A stretch of DNA of 9,123 nucleotides from Eggerthellaceae bacterium (GTDB lineage: Bacteria; Actinomycetota; Coriobacteriia; Coriobacteriales; Eggerthellaceae), in assembly GCA_900754955.1 (NCBI GenBank), contig CAAEEV010000013.1:1-9123 (forward strand). The letters run 5' to 3'. Under the pieces are notes generated by a model. It saw only the letters and a list, made by a program, of their open reading frames with translations. It was not told the DNA's origin and did not search any database. Of the stretch, positions 1 to 6,678 are shown one piece after another. A program made the position numbers and the translations under genes. Numbering within the stretch: position 1 is the stretch's first letter; every line of letters starts with the position of its first letter.

Positions 1-232
1 GCCAGACCCCTCTGGCGGCGCGCGAGAACGCGCTTCGTCTCCCCGCAATAGACAAAACGCCTGATCGCACCTCATACGGGCCCAGCAGCGCCACGGCAAT
101 CGTCACGTGTCGCTGCCCCTATGGATCCAGCAATGCTGCGGCCATCGCCAAGTCTTGCCTATACACAAGCGTGACGCAGGCTTACAGCATCTTTCGCCAA
201 CGCGCCTCGCCACGCGTCTTGCACAACGTATA
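1..232. other. Non-coding stretch with small hairpins, no gene recognised
   Basis: No reading frame here has a ribosome binding site plus recognisable protein. The 107-codon minus frame crossing it at 103-426 is very arginine/serine-rich and overlaps the end of leuS and its terminator, so it looks like a high-GC artefact. Two short perfect hairpins sit at the left edge: GCCAGA/TCTGGC (1-6 with 11-16, CCCC loop) and GCGCG/CGCGC (18-22 with 29-33). Neither is followed by a T-run on either strand, so they are not obvious terminators. The gene to which this spacer belongs lies outside the window. I see no tRNA or rRNA signature. Confidence 0.5.
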
Positions 233-277
233 TAAAGAAGAAAGCGCGGTGCCGCCCTTCCGAGCCGCACCGCGCTT
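233..277 (-). terminator. Rho-independent terminator of leuS
   Basis: AAGCGCGGTGC (242-252) and GCACCGCGCTT (267-277) form a perfect 11-bp stem with a 14-nt loop. Read on the minus strand, the stem is followed by a T-rich tail (TTTCTTCTTTATA) covering 241-231. It lies 27 nt past the leuS stop codon, which makes it the natural end of the leuS transcript. On the plus strand the tail is only TTATTG, so strong bidirectional action is less likely. Confidence 0.85.
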
Positions 278-304
278 ATTGAAAAGAGATAGAGGGAACG
301 CCTG

Positions 305-2872
305 CTACTTCGCCACGATGTTGACGAGACGGCCCGCCACGTAGACGACCTTCTTGACGTCCTTGCCCTCGAGGGCGCGCGAGACGGCCTCCTGGGCCTG
401 CTCCTTGACCGCTTCCTCCGCAGCATCGGCGGGCACCGTGATCTTCGCCTTCACCTTGCCGTTGACCTGAACCGCAAGCTCGATCTCGTCGGCCTTCGCC
501 TGCTCGGGATCGAACGTGGGCCACGGTTCCACGTGAACCGAGCCCTCGTGCCCGAGCACCGTCGTCCACAGCTCGTCAGCCCAGTGCGGCGCGATAGGCG
601 CCATGAGCTTCACGAGCACCTCGGCGATGTCGGCATCGAAAGCGGTCGCGTGATCGCAGGAGCGGCGCTGCTCGAGCGACGTCTTGCGCAGATACTCGCC
701 CACCGCATTGGACAGTTCCATGATGGCGGCGATAGCCGTATTGAAGTTATTGCGGTCGAAGTCTTCGACCACCTTCCCCACTACGCGATGACGCTCGCGC
801 AGCACCGTCTTCGACACCGCATGGATAGCCGCCGTATCGAGCTCCTCACCCGCGAAGAGCGTGTCCTCGCCAGCCTGGCCCGCCAGATCGTTCACCTGGC
901 GCCAGAGGCGGTTGAGAAACTTGTACATGCCCGCGAGGCCGTCCTCGTTCCACAGCAGCTCCTTGTCGGGCGGCGCCATGAACAGGATGTAGGCACGCAC
1001 GGCGTCGGCACCGTAGTTGGCGATCATGTCCTCGGGGGCAATGACGTTGCCCTTCGACTTGCTCATCACGTCGCCGTGCTCGTCGAGCACCATGCCCTGG
1101 CAGAGCAGGTTGGTGAAAGGCTCGTCGAAGTTGAGCATGCCCTCGTCGCGCAGCACCTTCGTGAAGAAGCGGCTGTAGAGCAGATGCAGGATGGCGTGTT
1201 CAATGCCGCCGATGTACTGGTCGACGGGCATCCAGGCGTTGGCCTTGGCGGGATCGAACGGCGCCTCGGTGTTGTGCGGATCGGTGTAGCGCATGTAGTA
1301 CCAGCTCGAGCACGTGAACGTGTCCATCGTGTCGGTCTCGCGACGCGCAGGCGCACCGCACACGGGGCAGGTGCACTTCGCGAACTCCTCGTGCGTGGCA
1401 AGCGTCTCGCCCGCAGCGAGGTCGATGTCCTCGGGAAGGCGCACCGGCAGATCCTCTTCGGGCACGGGCACCACGCCGCAGTGCTCGCAGTGGATGGCAG
1501 GAATGGGGTTGCCCCAGTAGCGCTGACGGCTGATGAGCCAGTCACGCAGGCGGAACTCGACCTTGCGGCGGCCGCGGCCCGTGCGCTCGAGCTCGGCAAC
1601 GATGGCCTCCTCGCCGGCAGAGTGTTTGCCGCCCACCATGCCCGTGTACTTTCCCGACTGCACGAGGATGCCCTCGGCGGCGTAAGCCTGCTCCCAGTCG
1701 ACCTCCGTCACCACGCGATTCTGCTCGTCCTTGAGCTGCGGATAGAGCGGGTCGTCCTCGCCGAGGATAATGGGGATGATGGGCAGGTTGTACTTGCGCG
1801 CGAACTCGAAGTCGCGCTGGTCGCCGCAGGGCACGGCCATGACGGCGCCGGTGCCGTAGTCGGCCACCACGTAGTCGGCCACCCACACGGGCACCTTCTC
1901 ACCGTTGACCGGGTTGATCACGTAGCGGCCCGTGAAGACGCCGTGCTTCTCGCGATCGCCCTGAGCGCGCTCGACGGCGCTCACCTTAGACGCAGCCTCC
2001 ACGAGCTCCATGACCGGCGCCTCGTACTCGGTGCCGGCCACCAGGTCGTGCAGACCAGCGTACTCGGGCGCCAATACGAAGAAACTGCAGCCGAAAAGCG
2101 TGTCGGCACGCGTGGTGAACACAGTGATGACCTGCTCGCCATCGGTTTGCTCGCCCTCGCGCGGCACGAGGACGAAGTCGACCTCGGCGCCCTCGGAGCG
2201 GCCGATCCAGTTCGCCTGCTGCTGCTTCACGCGCTCGGGCCAGCCCTCAAGCTGGTCGAGGTCGTCGAGCAGTTCCTGAGCGTAGTCGGTGATCTTGAAG
2301 TACCACTGGGTGAGATCGCGCTTCTCCACCTCGGAGTCGCAGCGCCAGCAGCGGCCCTCGGTCACCTGCTCGTTGGCGAGCACCGTCTGGCAGCCGGGGC
2401 ACCAGTTCACCGGGCTGTTGCGACGCTCGACGAGGCCGCGCTTCCAGAACTGCAGGAAGATCCACTGCCCCCAGCGGTAATACTCGGGGTCGCACGCCAC
2501 CACGGTGCGGTCCCAGTCGTAGGAGTAGCCCATGCGCTTGAAGCTGGCCTTCTGGGTTTCGATGTTGCCGTACGTCCACTTCGCGGGATGGCTCTTGTGC
2601 TTGATGGCGGCGTTTTCCGCAGGAAGGCCGAACGCATCCCAGCCCATGGGATGCAGCACGTCGAAGCCCTGCATCTTCGAGTAGCGGGCGATGACGTCGC
2701 CGATGGTGTAGTTGCGCACGTGGCCCATGTGGATGTCGCCCGACGGATACGGGAACATCTCGAGCACGTACTTCTTCGGCTTGCCGGAATCCTCGTGTAC
2801 GGTGTTGAGCCCCTGCTCCTCCCACTGTGCCTGGAGGCGCGGCTCGATCTCGTGCGGATTGTACTGTTTCAT
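305..2872 (-). CDS. leuS: Leucyl-tRNA synthetase
   Basis: Class I aminoacyl-tRNA synthetase that charges tRNA-Leu with leucine in the cytoplasm, using ATP. The 855-residue product has the family's bacterial length and motif order. The HIGH-type motif HMGH is at residues 48-51 within [13 protein letters not shown] zinc-type Cys cluster CPGC...CWRC is at 158-178. The CP1 editing domain carries TTRADT (253-258) and GTGAVMAVP with the following Asp351, which corresponds to the conserved editing aspartate. A second CxxC pair is at 462-465/502-505. [14 protein letters not shown] begins at 516, and the KMSKS-type motif is VMSKS (602-606). The C-terminal part contains an anticodon-binding helical region and a small terminal domain (about 795-855, [11 protein letters not shown]). 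I chose the ATG at 2872 because AGAGGAAA stands about 7 nt upstream and the protein then begins [14 protein letters not shown], as in homologues. An in-frame ATG at 2974 has no ribosome binding site. The frame is intact and all catalytic motifs are present. Confidence 0.98.
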   Translation of the reverse strand: MKQYNPHEIEPRLQAQWEEQGLNTVHEDSGKPKKYVLEMFPYPSGDIHMGHVRNYTIGDVIARYSKMQGFDVLHPMGWDAFGLPAENAAIKHKSHPAKWTYGNIETQKASFKRMGYSYDWDRTVVACDPEYYRWGQWIFLQFWKRGLVERRNSPVNWCPGCQTVLANEQVTEGRCWRCDSEVEKRDLTQWYFKITDYAQELLDDLDQLEGWPERVKQQQANWIGRSEGAEVDFVLVPREGEQTDGEQVITVFTTRADTLFGCSFFVLAPEYAGLHDLVAGTEYEAPVMELVEAASKVSAVERAQGDREKHGVFTGRYVINPVNGEKVPVWVADYVVADYGTGAVMAVPCGDQRDFEFARKYNLPIIPIILGEDDPLYPQLKDEQNRVVTEVDWEQAYAAEGILVQSGKYTGMVGGKHSAGEEAIVAELERTGRGRRKVEFRLRDWLISRQRYWGNPIPAIHCEHCGVVPVPEEDLPVRLPEDIDLAAGETLATHEEFAKCTCPVCGAPARRETDTMDTFTCSSWYYMRYTDPHNTEAPFDPAKANAWMPVDQYIGGIEHAILHLLYSRFFTKVLRDEGMLNFDEPFTNLLCQGMVLDEHGDVMSKSKGNVIAPEDMIANYGADAVRAYILFMAPPDKELLWNEDGLAGMYKFLNRLWRQVNDLAGQAGEDTLFAGEELDTAAIHAVSKTVLRERHRVVGKVVEDFDRNNFNTAIAAIMELSNAVGEYLRKTSLEQRRSCDHATAFDADIAEVLVKLMAPIAPHWADELWTTVLGHEGSVHVEPWPTFDPEQAKADEIELAVQVNGKVKAKITVPADAAEEAVKEQAQEAVSRALEGKDVKKVVYVAGRLVNIVAK

Positions 2873-3023
2873 GGTTCGCTTTCCTCTGGGGTTAACGCTT
2901 GCAGACGCGCCGATCGCGAGCTCGCCGCCATGCCGGAGCCTGCCGCGCGCCCTGACGAGGATCGCGTCGCGCATGCGCCGACATGCGGAAGCGCCCGCAC
3001 ACCAGCCTGATTCGCGGTTCCCT

Positions 3024-3032
3024 ATTGTAGCA
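3024..3032 (-). promoter_or_regulatory. Candidate leuS promoter (extended -10)
   Basis: The minus strand reads TGCTACAAT here, an extended -10 (TGn plus TACAAT, one mismatch to TATAAT). The hexamer at -35 spacing (about GTATTC) is poor, as is common with extended -10 promoters. Transcription would start near 3017, giving a leuS leader of about 145 nt. That leader contains no recognisable T-box core sequence. The motif matches the one before the purine permease, TGCTAGAAT at 5024-5032. Confidence 0.5.
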
Positions 3033-3125
3033 GGATGAACGCCGCCGAATACCTACGCGCGATGCACGAGCGGAGGGGCGGGCAATATCGCCGTGCGCGA
3101 CGAGCGGCGACGGCAATCCGCAAAG

Positions 3126-3440
3126 CTATATCGCTCCGGCGCTTCGCAGCACGCCCGCCAGCTCCGCGCTGAGCAGAACGAGGTCTTCCTGAGCTTCGCC
3201 CGAATCGACGTCGCACACCCCCGCCATCATTTTTCTGCGCAGGTTCACATGCATGGGGTTCGTTGAGTCGAACGCGCCGAAACGGTTCTGGAAGAGGGCG
3301 TTCACGAATTCTCGGTATTCCCGCGCGGAAACCACGACGGGCTCCTCGTCTTCGGGGTACTGTTCGATCACGCGCTCAAGTCCGTCGAATGCGTCTGCGC
3401 TTACTTTATATATGTTGAGTTTGGTGATGTCGTCGCTCAT
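3126..3440 (-). CDS. Hypothetical protein, 104 residues, acidic N-terminal half
   Basis: I do not recognise this protein. It is a complete frame starting at an ATG with a good ribosome binding site (AAGGGAGAAG, 3 nt before the start), which supports it being real. The product begins MSDDITKLNIYKV, has a run of acidic residues around 26-33 (EQYPEDEE), a helical-looking segment about 40-56 (AREYREFVNALFQNRFG), and a leucine-rich C-terminal helix about 86-100 (LVLLSAELAGVL). It has no signal peptide, membrane segment or cysteine-based metal site (one Cys only). Its first codons are AT-richer than the neighbouring core genes. It lies 109 nt downstream of the toxin gene on the same strand, so it could be read from the toxin-antitoxin promoter. 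Whether it is functionally tied to that module is unknown. I see no clear terminator after it. Confidence 0.7.
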   Translation of the reverse strand: MSDDITKLNIYKVSADAFDGLERVIEQYPEDEEPVVVSAREYREFVNALFQNRFGAFDSTNPMHVNLRRKMMAGVCDVDSGEAQEDLVLLSAELAGVLRSAGAI

Positions 3441-3549
3441 TGACTTCTCCCTTTCGCCAGGCTTGCAGGCGACTGTTGGAGCCGCACGAAAATGTCCGTC
3501 TCATCGCGAAACCGCCGCCAGATTACAACCGCTTGAGAGCACACTCCCT

Positions 3550-3873
3550 CTACGGCAGCATACGCGTAAGGTCGCGGGCGCCGTACAGGAAGCGACGCAC
3601 TTCCATCACATCATCGATCACCACGTAAAACACCATGTAGCTACCCACTTCAAACCAGTAATAGGGAAGAGATCGTTTTCGCGTGGTTTTATACACGGGC
3701 GCGATGCGAGGCGTCTGCGCGTATTCGAGAATTTTTGCCTCGACGCTGTCAAGAAGGCGCTCCGCTGCCGAACGGTTCTCCAACACATCGGCGATATAGG
3801 ACACCGCCTCGTTGAGGTCGTCCCAGAACAGCGGCAGATAGCGAAGCTTATAGCGCGGCGGCTTCGCGCTCAT
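3550..3873 (-). CDS. Type II toxin, RelE/ParE superfamily
   Basis: The 107-residue basic protein has the length and layout of RelE/ParE toxins. It begins with a beta-strand (YKLRYLPLFWDDL, about 8-20). Two helices follow (AVSYIADVLENRSAAERLLDSVEAKI, about 23-48). The C-terminal sheet runs YYWFEVGSYMVFYVVIDDVMEVRRFLYGARDL (about 71-102), with the typical closing pattern of a hydrophobic strand, V.R.(L/F)YG.RD and L. RelE members cut mRNA on the ribosome and ParE members poison gyrase; the sequence alone does not say which applies. The start at 3873 is supported by AAGGGG 7 nt upstream and by a 26-nt overlap with the antitoxin gene, the usual arrangement for translational coupling. A longer frame back to 3972 would lie almost wholly inside the antitoxin and lacks family sequence. 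Confidence 0.85.
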   Translation of the reverse strand: MSAKPPRYKLRYLPLFWDDLNEAVSYIADVLENRSAAERLLDSVEAKILEYAQTPRIAPVYKTTRKRSLPYYWFEVGSYMVFYVVIDDVMEVRRFLYGARDLTRMLP

Positions 3874-4123
3874 GGCGCAACCCCTTGCGGATCGAACCGA
3901 ACACCTGATCATGCGTGAGGCGCACATCGGTGGTGGCCGCCTGGCGATCAGCGGCGTCGAGAGCAGCTTCAACGCTGCCGTTCAGATACTCAAACTGGTC
4001 GATGCTCATTACCACCAGAGAGCCGTAACCGTTTTTTGTGAGGAAAACGGGGCCGGCTTCCGCAACATCGCGCTCGATTTCGGCATAGTGGTTGCGAAGA
4101 TCAGATACGGGGCGAATTACCAT
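3848..4123 (-). CDS. Type II antitoxin, Phd/YefM family
   Basis: This 91-residue protein neutralises the downstream toxin and probably represses its own operon. The N-terminal 50 residues have the Phd/YefM DNA-binding fold pattern: IRPVSDLRNHYAEIERDV (3-20), then PVFLTKNGYGSLVVMSIDQFEYL (25-47), where the strand LTKNG..SLVVMS is characteristic. The C-terminal part (about 48-91, rich in Ala, Asp, Arg and Glu) is the expected flexible toxin-binding tail. The ATG is preceded by AAAGGAG with 6 nt spacing. It is the first gene of the pair and overlaps the toxin start by 26 nt. An AT-rich palindrome lies immediately upstream (4138-4164), as expected for autoregulation. Family assignment is from sequence pattern, without alignment. 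Confidence 0.87.
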   Translation of the reverse strand: MVIRPVSDLRNHYAEIERDVAEAGPVFLTKNGYGSLVVMSIDQFEYLNGSVEAALDAADRQAATTDVRLTHDQVFGSIRKGLRHEREAAAL

Positions 4124-4137
4124 GGCCGACTCCTTTC

Positions 4138-4164
4138 TGATAAAATTTTATCAATATTTTATCA
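4138..4164 (-). promoter_or_regulatory. Probable operator of the toxin-antitoxin operon
   Basis: A perfect 16-bp palindrome TGATAAAATTTTATCA covers 4138-4153, and a third half-site TTTTATCA follows at 4157-4164, 11 bp (about one helical turn) from its neighbour. The block is strikingly AT-rich in a GC-rich window and ends 1 nt before the antitoxin's ribosome binding site region (4130-4136). Phd/YefM antitoxins typically bind such palindromes to repress their own promoter. The -10/-35 elements cannot be fixed with confidence because the AT-rich repeats themselves resemble -10 boxes. Confidence 0.6.
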
Positions 4165-4273
4165 TTGTTCGCTTATGAAACGCACCTTCACTGACCAAAG
4201 TGCGCGAGTGCAGAGGCAGCATTCAGCCCATAGGCAAATCGGCTTGTCCGACAGACACCATCAGGAGACCCAC

Positions 4274-4858
4274 ATGAACTTCCATATTGCCAGCTTCAAA
4301 GCCGCGTACGGCACGTCCAAGCAGCTGCCCCCCTCTACGCTGCCCGAAGTGTCGTTTGCCGGGCGCTCGAACGTGGGCAAGTCGTCGCTGCTCAACAAGC
4401 TCATGTACCGCAAGGGCTTGGCGAAGGTGTCCTCCACCCCCGGTAAGACGGCCACCATCAACTTCTACGACGTGGATGGCTACGACTTCGTCGACCTGCC
4501 GGGCTACGGCTACGCTAAGGTGTCGAAGAAGGAGCTCGGGCGCTGGTCGGAGCTCATCGAGGGCTATTTCAACCAGGATCGCAACTTCGCGCTCGTCGTA
4601 TCGCTTATCGACATCCGCCACGAGCCGAGCGCGCTCGACCGCCACATGGTGGGTTTTCTCATCGAGGCAGGCTTCCCCTTCGCCATTGCGCTCACCAAGG
4701 CCGACAAGCTCTCGAAGCAGCAGGCGAACAAGCAGCGCGCGATGATCGAGCGCGAGCTGGCGCTGCCCGAAGGCACGCCCGTAGTGCTCACCTCGTCGGC
4801 GAAGGGCACGGGCGTCGACGAGCTGCGCAAGCTCATCACGCGCTACGTAGAGGGATAG
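4274..4858 (+). CDS. engB: Ribosome biogenesis GTPase EngB (YihA/YsxC)
   Basis: A small GTPase needed for late assembly of the 50S ribosomal subunit, acting in the cytoplasm. The 194-residue product matches the family length and has every G motif: G1 GRSNVGKSS (30-38), a G2 region with STPGKT (54-59), G3 DLPG (74-77, followed by YGYAKVSKKE, an EngB hallmark), G4 TKAD (141-144) and G5 SSAKGTG (174-180). The start at 4274 is set by CAGGAGA 5 nt upstream and by the standard N-terminus leading into SFAGRSNVGKSS. The same frame stays open back to 3872 but that part runs antisense through the antitoxin. It is divergent from the toxin-antitoxin operon with a 150-nt shared gap; no convincing -35/-10 for engB could be assigned there. 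It appears to be monocistronic and is followed by a strong terminator. Confidence 0.96.
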   Translation: MNFHIASFKAAYGTSKQLPPSTLPEVSFAGRSNVGKSSLLNKLMYRKGLAKVSSTPGKTATINFYDVDGYDFVDLPGYGYAKVSKKELGRWSELIEGYFNQDRNFALVVSLIDIRHEPSALDRHMVGFLIEAGFPFAIALTKADKLSKQQANKQRAMIERELALPEGTPVVLTSSAKGTGVDELRKLITRYVEG

Positions 4859-4878
4859 CGCAAGGAGAGCGGTCAGCG

Positions 4879-4929
4879 AAGGGACGGGGCTGATGTCGTA
4901 CGCGCACGGCATCAGCCCCGTCCCTTTTT
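4879..4929 (+). terminator. Rho-independent terminator of engB
   Basis: A very long hairpin: positions 4879-4895 pair perfectly with 4910-4926 (core GGGACGGGGCTGATG with CATCAGCCCCGTCCC), and the loop can add three more pairs (CGT/ACG). TTTTT (4925-4929) follows directly. It starts 20 nt after the engB stop codon. The opposite strand lacks a T-run, so it serves engB only. Confidence 0.9.
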
Positions 4930-5023
4930 GCTCTCTGCCACCGCTGCCCTCGTACCCAACCCGCGTGAAAGGGGCCGCTGCACGTACCGCAGACTTCCTC
5001 TTCTCGTTTTCCCAGTTCGCCTT

Positions 5024-5032
5024 TGCTAGAAT
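5024..5032 (+). promoter_or_regulatory. Candidate promoter of the purine permease (extended -10)
   Basis: TGCTAGAAT is an extended -10 (TGn plus TAGAAT, one mismatch to TATAAT). No good -35 hexamer sits at 16-18 bp. The predicted start, about A5040/G5041, lies just 5-6 nt before the outer stem of the structured leader, so promoter and RNA element fit together well. The rest of the 304-nt gap between engB and the permease holds the engB terminator, this promoter and the leader RNA; I see no gene in it. Confidence 0.6.
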
Positions 5033-5045
5033 GCACCCCAGAAGA

Positions 5046-5130
5046 GGACGCAATCGCATCGCGCGATGGCGTGAAGGCTGAGATTCTGCCAGGGGCGCGC
5101 CGTTCGGCGGTGCGCCCCTGTGTTGCGTCC
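5046..5130 (+). promoter_or_regulatory. Structured 5' leader RNA of the permease, candidate riboswitch
   Basis: GGACGCAA (5046-5053) pairs perfectly with TTGCGTCC (5123-5130), closing an 85-nt domain. Inside are a hairpin at 5055-5071 built on the palindrome CATCGCGCGATG, a weak hairpin GGC/GCC at 5076-5090, and a very strong 12-13-bp hairpin at 5091-5119 (AGGGGCGC with GCGCCCCT at the base). The last two abut and could stack. The domain begins a few nt after the predicted transcription start and ends 19 nt before the AAGGAG ribosome binding site (5149-5154) of the permease. No T-run follows, so any control would act on translation rather than termination. CCCCT (5115-5119) could alternatively pair with AGGGG at 5155-5159 next to the ribosome binding site. 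I see no known purine, PreQ1 or TPP riboswitch core. The ligand and function are unknown; a plain stabilising leader or a protein-binding site is also possible. Confidence 0.5.
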
Positions 5131-5162
5131 GCAGGCAAGGAAACGCGCAAGGAGAGGGGAAC

Positions 5163-6482
5163 ATGGACGCGTTTTTCAAGATCAAGGAGCGTAACAGCTC
5201 CGTATCAGACGAGGTCATCGGCGGTGTGACCACGTTCCTGGCGATGGCCTACATCGTCGCTGTGAACCCGGGGCTCATGGAGGCCGCGGGCATCCCGTTC
5301 ACCGCCGCGCTCACGTCAACGTGCTTGGGCGCCGCCATCATGACCATCGCGATGGGCCTCATCGCCAACCGCCCGATCGCGCTTGCCTCGGGCATGGGCA
5401 TCAACGCCATCGTGGCGTACACGCTGTGCCTCGGCGAAGTGGGCGTCGACTGGCGCGTAGCCATGTCGGTCATCTTCCTCGAGGGCATCGTCATCCTGCT
5501 GCTCGTGCTCTGCGGGCTGCGCAAGGCCATCATGGATGCCATCCCTGTCGATCTGCGTCGCGCGATCGGCATCGGCATCGGCCTGTTCATCGCGTTCATC
5601 GGCCTGAAGGGCGGCGGGCTCATCGCCGCCGACGAGTCCACCATCCTGGCGCTGGGCGAGCTGTCCTCCCCCACCTGCATCGTGGCGCTCGTGTCGATCC
5701 TCGTCGCGGTGGTGCTGCAGGTGCTCAAGGTGAAGGGCGGCCTCATCATCTCGATCATCGCCGCCACCGTCGTGGGCATCCCGCTCGGCGTGACGCTGCT
5801 GCCCACCGAATGGAACTTCGGCCTTGACTTCAGCGCCTTCGCCGCGCCGTTCCAGACCGATCCCACCACCAACACGATGGCCATCGTCCAGGTGTTCATG
5901 CAGCCCATCCTGCTCATGTTCGTGTTCTCGCTGCTCATGAGCGACTTCTTCGATACCATGGGCACCGTGGTGGCCGTGGGCGAGCAGGCGCACTTCGTGA
6001 ACAAGAAGGGCGACGTGGAGGACGTGCAGCCCATTCTGCTTGTTGACTCCGCCGCGGCTGCTGTGGGCGGCTTTGTGGGCGCGAGCTCCATTACGAGCTT
6101 CGTGGAGTCCACCTCGGGCGCCGCTGCCGGCGCGCGCACGGGCCTGTCGAACATCGTCGTGGGCATCCTGTTCGTGGTCTGCGCCTTCTTCGCACCGATC
6201 GTCGGCATGGTGTCGAGCGCAGCCACCTGCGGCGCACTTGTGGTCGTGGGCTACCTCATGCTCTCCGACGTGGGCGAGATCGACTGGAAGAGCATCGAGC
6301 ACGCGCTGCCCGCGTTCTTCATCATCATCGGTATTCCGATGACCTACTCGATCACCAACGGCATCGGCATGGGCTTCATCGCCTACTGCGTCATCATGAT
6401 CGTGCAGGGACGCATCCGCGACATCAAGCCGCTCATGTGGGTGGCCGCCATTGCGTTCCTCGTGATGTTCATCATCTCGTAA
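5163..6482 (+). CDS. NCS2-family purine permease, AzgA/PbuG type
   Basis: An inner-membrane transporter of the nucleobase:cation symporter-2 group, AzgA/PbuG branch (COG2252-like), whose characterised members import adenine, guanine and hypoxanthine with protons. The 439-residue length is usual. Nearly the whole protein is hydrophobic, consistent with about a dozen membrane segments (for example 20-39, 100-120, 134-152, 170-190, 194-212, 246-260, 328-350, 383-393, 423-439). Branch-typical motifs are TTFLAMAYI near the N-terminus (23-31), GMGINA (77-82), FFDTMGT (262-268) and VESTSGAAAGARTGLS (314-329). There is no cleaved signal peptide. The ATG at 5163 has AAGGAG 8 nt upstream. It is preceded by a promoter and structured leader and followed by its own terminator, so it is probably transcribed alone. 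The next gene is apt, which supports a purine substrate; the exact base transported cannot be read from the sequence. Homologues are called PbuG, PbuO or AzgA, and I leave the symbol open. Confidence 0.94.
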   Translation: MDAFFKIKERNSSVSDEVIGGVTTFLAMAYIVAVNPGLMEAAGIPFTAALTSTCLGAAIMTIAMGLIANRPIALASGMGINAIVAYTLCLGEVGVDWRVAMSVIFLEGIVILLLVLCGLRKAIMDAIPVDLRRAIGIGIGLFIAFIGLKGGGLIAADESTILALGELSSPTCIVALVSILVAVVLQVLKVKGGLIISIIAATVVGIPLGVTLLPTEWNFGLDFSAFAAPFQTDPTTNTMAIVQVFMQPILLMFVFSLLMSDFFDTMGTVVAVGEQAHFVNKKGDVEDVQPILLVDSAAAAVGGFVGASSITSFVESTSGAAAGARTGLSNIVVGILFVVCAFFAPIVGMVSSAATCGALVVVGYLMLSDVGEIDWKSIEHALPAFFIIIGIPMTYSITNGIGMGFIAYCVIMIVQGRIRDIKPLMWVAAIAFLVMFIIS

Positions 6483-6493
6483 CCGCATGAGTT

Positions 6494-6532
6494 GAAGGGC
6501 CGACGGGCGCTGCTTGTCGGCCCTTCTTATTT
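6494..6532 (+). terminator. Rho-independent terminator of the permease gene
   Basis: GAAGGGCCGAC (6494-6504) pairs perfectly with GTCGGCCCTTC (6516-6526) over 11 bp with an 11-nt loop, followed by TTATTT. It lies 12 nt after the permease stop codon and separates it from apt. Confidence 0.85.
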
Positions 6533-6613
6533 GGCGCGCACGGAACCAGTGCCGCCGCAGCGTCGCAGCACGCTCGAACGCACGACGCGCCGCTTCGACC
6601 CCAGCGCGCAGCG

Positions 6614-6655
6614 GCGTTTCGCCCTGAGCCCACGGTGCACCGTTGCGCGAAACGC
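6614..6655 (+). promoter_or_regulatory. Nested dyad symmetry upstream of apt
   Basis: A 9-bp inverted repeat GCGTTTCGC (6614-6622) / GCGAAACGC (6647-6655) encloses a perfect 12-bp palindrome ACGGTGCACCGT (6632-6643). The right arm ends 8 nt before the apt ribosome binding site. It could be an operator or an RNA hairpin in the apt leader. There is no T-run, so it is not a terminator. I could not assign a promoter for apt in the 146-nt gap after the permease terminator. High GC makes short palindromes more likely by chance, which tempers this. Confidence 0.35.
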
Positions 6656-6678
6656 GCCGCCTCAAGAAAGGATCTTCC

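Noticed and set aside
2873..2974. N-terminal extension of leuS to an upstream ATG at 2974
   Set aside because: No ribosome binding site there and no LeuRS homology in the extra 34 residues; AGAGGAAA fixes the start at 2872.
533..3010. An 825-codon plus-strand frame opposite leuS
   Set aside because: It is the antisense shadow of a high-GC gene, rich in His, Arg, Val and Leu with no family motif. LeuRS motifs on the other strand are complete.
3006..3018. Minus-strand GGGAACCGCG near the predicted leuS transcription start as a T-box core
   Set aside because: Only partial agreement with the T-box core and it sits at the extreme 5' end, with no room for the upstream specifier stem.
3874..3972. 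Longer toxin frame starting at 3972
   Set aside because: It lies almost entirely inside the antitoxin in another frame and lacks RelE/ParE sequence; a ribosome binding site precedes 3873.
3872..4273. N-terminal extension of engB by 134 codons
   Set aside because: The extra part is antisense to the antitoxin gene, whereas a ribosome binding site and family-typical N-terminus are at 4274.
5078..5083. CTGAGA in the permease leader as a TPP riboswitch signature
   Set aside because: The rest of the TPP aptamer (the CTGATCTGG-type half and the AGGGA closing element in the right positions) is absent, so the match is likely chance.
4223..5233. A 336-codon minus-strand frame opposite engB and its downstream gap
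   Set aside because: It crosses the engB terminator and the permease promoter and leader and has no family motif; EngB on the plus strand is complete.
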